This document shows, piece by piece, positions 32,330 to 37,598 of a DNA stretch of 37,598 nt (position 1 is the stretch's first letter; every line of letters begins with the position of its first letter). Location: the NCBI GenBank assembly GCA_910587895.1, contig CAJUOE010000036.1:1-37598 (forward strand). Reading direction: 5' to 3'. The position numbers and the translations under genes were made by a program. The DNA is from an uncultured Lachnospiraceae bacterium (GTDB taxonomy: Bacteria > Bacillota > Clostridia > Lachnospirales > Lachnospiraceae). The notes below the pieces were generated by a model, which saw only the letters and a list, made by a program, of their open reading frames with translations, searched no databases and was not told the origin of the DNA.

Positions 32330-34230
32330 AAGCGCTTTATGATTATGCAAACAGGCATGATCTGGTTCCGCCGGCGGGATATGTGGAAAAAACAGTCAAG
32401 GCATATGTTTCTCTATCAACCTCTGATATGGATTTTGCAGAAATAGAGATGGGTGGGGAGCAAAATGTACTTTGCCCTGATATCGGCAGCCTGGCAAATG
32501 GAAAAGATAAATGTAATGTATTGGCAGAAAAGCGTTCTGTGATTTTTGGGGATGCCTCACCTGCCAAAAGGAAATTTTTTTGGGATGCAATGAGGGAAAC
32601 GGCAGAGTACGAACCGGTAATAAGGGCTTGCCTGAATGTCATGGAAAAACCGGAATTGATTGAAAAAATCAATCAAAAATTAGAATCCCATAAAATAAAA
32701 GCGGGGGACAGAATTGCATTTAGGGTGGATGGAAAAGCGATTCTAAACAGTGACAATATACAAAACTGGTGGCAGGGGTTTCGCAGGCAATTTCTGAAGA
32801 CAAAAGATATGGCGGGCAGTGTCTGTATGATTAGCGGGCAGCCAGTTACTCCGGTTGCGACAACATCTAAAATCACAGGTTTGAAGTCTGTCGGTGGACA
32901 TGGCAGTGGAGATGCTTTAATCTGTTTTGATAAGCCGGCTTTCTGCTCTTATGGATTGAAGAAGGCGGAAAATGCACCGGTGTCGGAGGAAGCGTTTGCC
33001 GCGGTAAAAGCTGCTCTGGACAGCTTATTGAAGGAGGCGCCAGTCCTATCGGGCATGAAATTTGTGCATTGGTATGATTGTGAGATAGAGTGGGAGGAAG
33101 ATCCTGTTTATCAGTGTGGTGATTTTGATTTTTTTATAGATGAGGATGATGAAGAGGAAGAAGAGACGACGGAGCTGGAAATACAACAAAAGGAGTTTGC
33201 AGCAGTAAAGAATGCGGACAGGCTAATCCAGAGCGTGGAGTCTGGTGAACAGATGGCAGCATTAAACAGTACCTATTACATTTTGCTGTTGAGTGGTGTT
33301 GGTGGACGAATTATGATTCGGCGGTATGAGCGTGGGAGATATGCCGATTTGCAGAAAAACCTGCAGATGTGGCATCAGGATCTGGAATTGACAAATGCAT
33401 GGGGAACAGCAGCCGTTCCAGCCTGTAAGCTGAAAGCCCGGCTTATCCGTCTGTTAAAGTATAAAAAGTCAGATGCCAAAATATTTGAGCGATTAAAAGA
33501 TGAACTGACAGGAATTACCCCGTCGATTATCGTGGCGATACTCACAGGCGGCAGATTGCCGGATGACGTGGCATCACGCGCCCTGAGGTATATACGTTCA
33601 CAGATGCTGGCATCTTCGGAGTCGGGAAATTCTGCCGGGCAGGGGAAGAACACAAAGCAAAAACTTTCCCCTTCATCAGACAAACGAAGGGCTCAGATTC
33701 CAGATGGATGGGCTTGTCAATGGCTGAAAGTCTGGCTGATACGAAAAAAACGCGCAGAAGGAGAGGAGGCATTTCTTATGACGACGTATAATTTAGAACA
33801 TCCAAGCCCGGCATATCATTGCGGCGGCTTGATGGCAGTATATGCTTACATCCAGCAGAAGGCAATTGAGGGAGTAAACGCGGGGGTGCTCCAGCGTTAC
33901 TATGCCTCTGCCAGCAGAACGCCGGCAATGGTTATGAGCAGGCTGGCAAGGCTCTGCAATTATCATCTGGCAAAATTGAAGGAGACAAAATACTTTGAAG
34001 ATCGCCTGGCAGAATTGTATTGTGCCTTGGGAGATAAGATACCGGTCACATTAAATCTGGAAGAACAGTCTTATTTTGCCCTGGGATATTATCAGAAATG
34101 GGCGGAACTTCACACCCCAAAAGCAAAAAGTGAAATGGGATTGCCTGCTGAGAGTGACGAGGAAATGGAACAGGATTTAGAAGTAGAAGATGAAACAGAG
34201 ATGGAGTCGGCAAAAGATAAGGAGGAATAG
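32323..34230 (+). CDS. cas8c: Cas8c (Csd1), large Cascade subunit
   Basis: This 635-residue protein begins MLKALYDYANRHDLVPPAGY and contains KTKDMAGSVCMISGQPVTPV and KITGLKSVGGHGSGDALICF, as in Csd1-family proteins. Cas8c recognises the PAM and opens target DNA. An acidic patch (about residues 270-290) and a very acidic C-terminal tail are notable. GGGGGAGCG precedes the ATG, overlapping cas5c. The C-terminal 150 residues carry an internal in-frame start with a strong ribosome binding site, given as a separate Cas11c entry. It is followed 3 bases later by cas7c. Confidence 0.93.
   Translation: MLKALYDYANRHDLVPPAGYVEKTVKAYVSLSTSDMDFAEIEMGGEQNVLCPDIGSLANGKDKCNVLAEKRSVIFGDASPAKRKFFWDAMRETAEYEPVIRACLNVMEKPELIEKINQKLESHKIKAGDRIAFRVDGKAILNSDNIQNWWQGFRRQFLKTKDMAGSVCMISGQPVTPVATTSKITGLKSVGGHGSGDALICFDKPAFCSYGLKKAENAPVSEEAFAAVKAALDSLLKEAPVLSGMKFVHWYDCEIEWEEDPVYQCGDFDFFIDEDDEEEEETTELEIQQKEFAAVKNADRLIQSVESGEQMAALNSTYYILLLSGVGGRIMIRRYERGRYADLQKNLQMWHQDLELTNAWGTAAVPACKLKARLIRLLKYKKSDAKIFERLKDELTGITPSIIVAILTGGRLPDDVASRALRYIRSQMLASSESGNSAGQGKNTKQKLSPSSDKRRAQIPDGWACQWLKVWLIRKKRAEGEEAFLMTTYNLEHPSPAYHCGGLMAVYAYIQQKAIEGVNAGVLQRYYASASRTPAMVMSRLARLCNYHLAKLKETKYFEDRLAELYCALGDKIPVTLNLEEQSYFALGYYQKWAELHTPKAKSEMGLPAESDEEMEQDLEVEDETEMESAKDKEE
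33778..34230 (+). CDS. cas11c: Predicted Cas11c small subunit from an internal start in cas8c
   Basis: ATG 33778 lies in frame with cas8c at codon 486 and is preceded by AGGAGG (33764-33769) at 8 bases, within the purine run AAGGAGAGGAGG. Translation from it would give 150 residues (MTTYNLEHPSPAYHCGGLMA onward) equal to the Cas8c C-terminus. In type I-C systems the small subunit Cas11c is known to be made this way from within cas8c. The sequence here shows the needed signal directly, but production is not proven. Confidence 0.72.
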   Translation: MTTYNLEHPSPAYHCGGLMAVYAYIQQKAIEGVNAGVLQRYYASASRTPAMVMSRLARLCNYHLAKLKETKYFEDRLAELYCALGDKIPVTLNLEEQSYFALGYYQKWAELHTPKAKSEMGLPAESDEEMEQDLEVEDETEMESAKDKEE

Positions 34231-34233
34231 AAT

Positions 34234-35226
34234 ATGGCAATTAAGAACCGTTATGAATTTATGTATTATGTTTCTTGCGTAAATGCAAATCCGAACGGAG
34301 ATCCCGATATGGATAATACACCGCGCATGGATCCGGAGACGATGAAGGGATATATTTCAGATGTAGCGACAAAACGTCGCATTCGAAACTATGTTGACTT
34401 GGCTTATCATGATGAGGATGGCATGAATATCATAATTCAGCAGTCTACTAATATTAACCGTCATATTGCACGGGCAAAACGGGAGGCAGGTTTTGAGGAC
34501 TGTGCGAAAGAAAAAGAGGCTGTTTATGCAGGGCGTAGGAAAGCCTGTGAGCTGTTTTACGATGTGCGTACTTTTGGGGCAGTTATGTCCACAGGCCCCA
34601 ATGCTGGGCAGGTCAGGGGACCGGTGCAGATTACGTTTGCAACCAGCCTTGATCCCATATTGCCCATGGATATGGCAATTACGCGTATGGCAGTAACGGA
34701 AAAGATAAAAGAAGGAACAATGGAACAATATCTGGAACTGGAACAGAAGAAATCGGAAGACGAACTACGCACAATAGGAAGAAAACAGATGATACCTTTT
34801 GGGTTGTATGAGGTACGTGGATTTATAAGCGCTAATCTGGCAGGTGAGACGGGATTTGACGATAATGATTTGAAAATCCTCTTTGAGTCAATTTTAAATA
34901 TGTACGAGCATGACCATTCTGCCAGCAAAGGGGAGATGGCAGTTGTTTCTCCTTTGATTATCTTTAAACATATAGGCACGGACAGCGATGAAACGCAGCG
35001 TGTCCGCCAGGCAAAACTGGGCTGCGCGCCGGCGCATAAATTGTTTGAGCTGGTACAGGTTTCTAAAAAGCCGGAGGTGAATTATCCTAGAAACTACCGA
35101 GATTATGATGCCAGGGTTGATATCAGGAACCTTCCAAAAGGCGTGGAGGTTGGATTTCAGAGTGACCCCTATGGAGAAATCAGTTGGAATCATTTAGAAG
35201 AGGGGGAGAAGTGGTTCTGTGAGTGA
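34234..35226 (+). CDS. cas7c: Cas7c (Csd2), Cascade backbone subunit
   Basis: This 330-residue Cas7 protein shows the family start (NRYEFMYYVSCVNANPNGDP) and the strongly conserved region TFGAVMSTGPNAGQVRGPVQ, then FGLYEVRGFISANLAG. Several copies coat the crRNA spacer in the type I-C Cascade. AAGGAGG precedes the ATG. Its length is typical or slightly above typical for Csd2. Its end overlaps cas4 by 8 bases. Confidence 0.95.
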   Translation: MAIKNRYEFMYYVSCVNANPNGDPDMDNTPRMDPETMKGYISDVATKRRIRNYVDLAYHDEDGMNIIIQQSTNINRHIARAKREAGFEDCAKEKEAVYAGRRKACELFYDVRTFGAVMSTGPNAGQVRGPVQITFATSLDPILPMDMAITRMAVTEKIKEGTMEQYLELEQKKSEDELRTIGRKQMIPFGLYEVRGFISANLAGETGFDDNDLKILFESILNMYEHDHSASKGEMAVVSPLIIFKHIGTDSDETQRVRQAKLGCAPAHKLFELVQVSKKPEVNYPRNYRDYDARVDIRNLPKGVEVGFQSDPYGEISWNHLEEGEKWFCE

Positions 35227-35884
35227 TGAGAAAGATTACCTGTTGATTTCACAACTGACTCAGGCAGGATATTGCTTGCGGCGGGCAGCGCTTATCATGA
35301 ATGAACAGATTTGGAAAGAGAGTGCGGATACGGCAAAAGGACGCATGGATCACAGGCGTGTCCATACTCAGAGAGTGGAACGGCGTGGCGAAGATATTAA
35401 GTTGTATGAGTATACCGTATTTTCCGATTCACTGGGAATCATGGGAAAATGTGACTGTATTGAGGCGACGGCGGATGAGGATGGATGTACGATACCTTCT
35501 GTGGAATTTCCGCTACGGTTGTATCCAATTGAGTATAAGCATGGCAAGGTGCGTGCAGAAGAGGAATATGAGTTGCAGCTGTGCGCCCAGGCTATGTGTC
35601 TGGAAGAAATGTATCATACTACTATTGCGGAAGGGGCGTTGTTTTATACTTCGTCCCACCGAAGATATCCGGTTTTACTGACTGAGGAACTGCGTGACAA
35701 AGTATGTCATTTAATAGTTAAGCTGCGAGATATCCGAGATAAAATGATTACCCCTGTGGCAGATTACAGTACAAAATGTAAGCGCTGTTCGTTGCGTGAA
35801 ATCTGTATGCCAGAGGTTGGACATTCTGCGAAAGAATACTGTAAGGATTTAGAAATGGCGGCAAAGGGGGAAGGTGAAGTATGA
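35219..35884 (+). CDS. cas4: Cas4 adaptation nuclease
   Basis: This 221-residue RecB-like nuclease has the iron-sulfur cluster cysteines: Cys19 (TQAGYCLRRAA) and Cys187, Cys190 and Cys196 (CKRCSLREIC). The nuclease motif is YPIEYKHGKV. Cas4 trims prespacers and helps choose those with a correct PAM, working with Cas1-Cas2. The GTG start at 35219 lies inside the cas7c end with GGGGGAG upstream. Its stop overlaps the cas1 ATG (ATGA). Confidence 0.93.
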   Translation: MSDEKDYLLISQLTQAGYCLRRAALIMNEQIWKESADTAKGRMDHRRVHTQRVERRGEDIKLYEYTVFSDSLGIMGKCDCIEATADEDGCTIPSVEFPLRLYPIEYKHGKVRAEEEYELQLCAQAMCLEEMYHTTIAEGALFYTSSHRRYPVLLTEELRDKVCHLIVKLRDIRDKMITPVADYSTKCKRCSLREICMPEVGHSAKEYCKDLEMAAKGEGEV

Positions 35885-36906
35885 AACATATGTTGGAAAC
35901 AATGTATATTATGACGCCGGAGAGCTATCTTTTTCATCGCAATGATAATATCTGTATTTCTATTGGTGGTGAGGAGAAAGCATCTGTTCCGGTAAATCGG
36001 GTGGAATCGATCGTATTTTTTGGTAAGAATTCTGTATCAACCTCTTTGTTGTCATTTTGTGCCAGGTATGATATAACGATGGTTTTCCTGGATATGTATG
36101 GGAGATTTTGCGGCAGGGTCTGTGGTCCTGTGAGCGGAAATGTTTTGTTGAGAAAAAAGCAGTATCTGGCAATTGATGATGAAACATTTTCCTGCCGTCT
36201 GGTGAGGCACATTCTGTATGGAAAGATTTACAATGGGAAAAATGTGTTGATGCGTCATGCCCGCACAAGCAAGGAGTCAGAAAAAGAAGAAAATTTATAT
36301 CGGGGTGCAGAGATACTTAGTAATATAGCTAGGAAACTGGATGAGTGTCAAACGGTCGATTCCATGCGCGGTGTGGAAGGAGCGGCAGCGACTGCGTATT
36401 TTTCCCGGTTTGACGATATGCTTTCCGCAAACAATGAATTTCATTTTCAGACCCGTAGCCGTCGCCCGCCTCTGAACGAGGTCAATGCAGTTTTGTCATT
36501 TGTCTATACTCAGCTTACACATGATATGCGTTCTGCATTGGAAACAGTAGGGCTGGATCCGGCAGCTGGTTACCTGCATACGTTAAGACCCGGGCGTCCC
36601 TCTTTGGCATTGGATTTGATGGAAGAGTTGCGTGCTCCATTATGTGACCGTTTTGTTTTGGCATTATTTAATAAAGGGCAGCTTTCAGAGAAAGATTTTG
36701 AAACAGACTGCGATGCCGTCTATCTGAATGAAAAGGGGCGCAGGACGGTTATCAATGGATGGAGGGCAAGAAAACAGGAACAGATATCGCATGCATTTTT
36801 AAAAGAAAAAATTCCCATTGGATTAATTCCCTATACACAGGCAATGTTATTTGCGCGGGTGCTTCGCGGAGATCTGGATTGTTACCCGCCCTTTGTCTGG
36901 AGGTGA
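35881..36906 (+). CDS. cas1: Cas1 integrase
   Basis: This 341-residue protein of type I-C contains the metal-binding residues expected of Cas1: Glu166 (MRGVEGAAATAYF), His233 (YLHTLRPGRPSLALDLMEEL) and Glu248. Cas1 with Cas2 inserts new spacers at the leader end. ATG 35881 overlaps the cas4 stop and follows GGGGGAAGGTGAA. The length and all three active-site residues point to a working enzyme. Confidence 0.96.
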   Translation: MKHMLETMYIMTPESYLFHRNDNICISIGGEEKASVPVNRVESIVFFGKNSVSTSLLSFCARYDITMVFLDMYGRFCGRVCGPVSGNVLLRKKQYLAIDDETFSCRLVRHILYGKIYNGKNVLMRHARTSKESEKEENLYRGAEILSNIARKLDECQTVDSMRGVEGAAATAYFSRFDDMLSANNEFHFQTRSRRPPLNEVNAVLSFVYTQLTHDMRSALETVGLDPAAGYLHTLRPGRPSLALDLMEELRAPLCDRFVLALFNKGQLSEKDFETDCDAVYLNEKGRRTVINGWRARKQEQISHAFLKEKIPIGLIPYTQAMLFARVLRGDLDCYPPFVWR

Positions 36907-36912
36907 GCGTAA

Positions 36913-37203
36913 ATGATGCTGGTTGTTACTTATGATGTAAATACGACTGAGGCAGCGGGAGAGAAAAGGCTGCGCAAGGTTGCAAAAATTTGTGAAAGGT
37001 ATGGCGTGCGTGTGCAAAATTCTGTCTTTGAGGTATTAGTTGACGCTGCGGAACTCGTAGTCTTGAAATCAGTGCTTTCAGACATCATTGATAAAGAAAA
37101 TGATTCCGTGCGTTTTTACAGGTTGGGAAATTCCTATCAACATAAAATAGAGGTGATGGGTAAGGGATCGTTGGTTCAGGCAGGGAGTGCATTAATTTTT
37201 TAG
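36913..37203 (+). CDS. cas2: Cas2 adaptation protein
   Basis: This 96-residue protein has the Cas2 ferredoxin-like start MMLVVTYDVNTTEAAGEKR, with Asp8, and the pattern CERYGVRVQNSVFEV. It bridges two Cas1 dimers in the spacer-integration complex. GGAGGTGA precedes the ATG. It ends the cas operon; the CRISPR leader follows. Confidence 0.96.
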   Translation: MMLVVTYDVNTTEAAGEKRLRKVAKICERYGVRVQNSVFEVLVDAAELVVLKSVLSDIIDKENDSVRFYRLGNSYQHKIEVMGKGSLVQAGSALIF

Positions 37204-37377
37204 TCGCTGCGCAGGTGTGCCTCATACATGATTTGTCGGGAGATTGGCGCAAAAATTTATGATTATTTTTATAAAATAGATTAAGATTATCTTATACAAA
37301 GAGAAATTAGTATTATTTATTGGTATAAATATACAAATATATAGTGGGAATAGAAAATTATTTTGTCTGTTTTTGCT
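37204..37377 (+). promoter_or_regulatory. CRISPR leader
   Basis: This 174-base AT-rich, gene-free stretch between cas2 and the first repeat is the expected leader side of the array. An extended -10-like TGGTATAAA at 37321-37329 could start the array transcript about 40 bases before the first repeat, with no good -35 visible. Confidence 0.65.
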
Positions 37378-37598
37378 GTCGCCCCTAGCGTAGGGGCGCG
37401 AATTGAAATGTCATCTTCAAATGCTATGCATTGCCCCATCTCGTCGCCCCTAGCGTAGGGGCGCGAATTGAAATATATAGCGGAAGGAGAAATTTGGTAT
37501 CCCGGGCATGTCGCCCCTAGCGTAGGGGCGCGAATTGAAATTTGTTTTGGCTGCCGACAGTATCAAAAACAAAAAAGTCGCCCCTAGCGTAGGGGCGC
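37378..37598 (+). CRISPR. Type I-C CRISPR array, leader end (runs off the window)
   Basis: Identical 32-base repeats start at 37378, 37443 and 37510, and a fourth at 37577 is cut by the window end after 22 bases. The spacers are 33 bases (37410-37442), 35 bases (37475-37509) and 35 bases (37542-37576). Each repeat has an 8-base perfect stem (CGCCCCTA/TAGGGGCG) with a GCG loop and ends GAATTGAAAT, the type I-C pattern. Cutting at the stem base would leave an 11-base 5' handle CGAATTGAAAT. The three repeats seen in full are exact copies. The array lies in the same direction as the cas genes, and its total length cannot be seen. Confidence 0.97.

Overview
The window looks like chromosome of a spore-forming, anaerobic Bacillota of the Lachnospiraceae type. 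The reasons are a moderate-to-low GC content, strong AGGAGG-type ribosome binding sites, frequent GTG/TTG starts, a spoIIA (sigma-F) operon, a spoVA operon, and a large secreted glycosidase with a BspA-like tail. Species cannot be assigned from the sequence alone.

Region 1 (1-11730) is the distal part of a surface-polysaccharide locus, all on the + strand. It holds the end of a WbpB-like sugar dehydrogenase, a GT4-like glycosyltransferase, an asparagine-synthase-like amidotransferase, a MurJ/Wzx-type flippase and a Wzy-like polymerase. These are followed by a HisH/HisF-like/WbpG set, a WbpD-like acetyltransferase, a WbpE-like aminotransferase and a Wzz-like chain-length protein. WbpB, WbpE and WbpD together with HisH/HisF/WbpG match the known route to UDP-2-acetamido-3-acetamidino uronic acids (first described for Pseudomonas O-antigen), so the polymer probably carries an amidino sugar. 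The HisF-like subunit appears to lack the first cyclase Asp, which fits an ammonia-delivery role rather than histidine synthesis.

Region 2 (11731-17712) holds tRNA-Leu(UAG) with a clear promoter, a FapA/DUF342 protein with its own promoter and terminator, an acyltransferase-3 membrane protein, folC, a 47-residue protein and a membrane-anchored TPR protein.

Region 3 (17713-27855) is sporulation. spoIIAA-spoIIAB-sigF is followed by an AraC regulator and a divergent 1620-residue GH78 alpha-L-rhamnosidase. Next comes a spoVA operon: a 61-residue membrane protein, spoVAA, spoVAB, spoVAC and a 65-residue protein, closed by a terminator. A close match to a sigma-G promoter precedes this operon, so the forespore programme is readable in the DNA. 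spoVAD and spoVAE are not in the window.

Region 4 (27856-37598) is accessory. It starts with a broken Fic gene that has lost its catalytic motif. A complete type I-C CRISPR-Cas locus follows: cas3, then cas5c-cas8c-cas7c-cas4-cas1-cas2, a leader, and the first four repeats of an array that runs off the window. cas3 is separated from cas5c by a strong hairpin and a small antisense gene with its own promoter, so the locus is probably two or more transcription units. An in-frame internal start with a near-ideal ribosome binding site inside cas8c predicts a separately translated Cas11c small subunit.

The observations most worth following are the antisense 63-residue gene inside the cas locus, the internal Cas11c start, the short hydrophobic ORF running into the cas5c ribosome binding site, the unrecognised small proteins in the spoVA operon, the altered HisF-like subunit, and the degenerate kinase-like tail on the Wzz protein. 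None is proven to be a new system from sequence alone.
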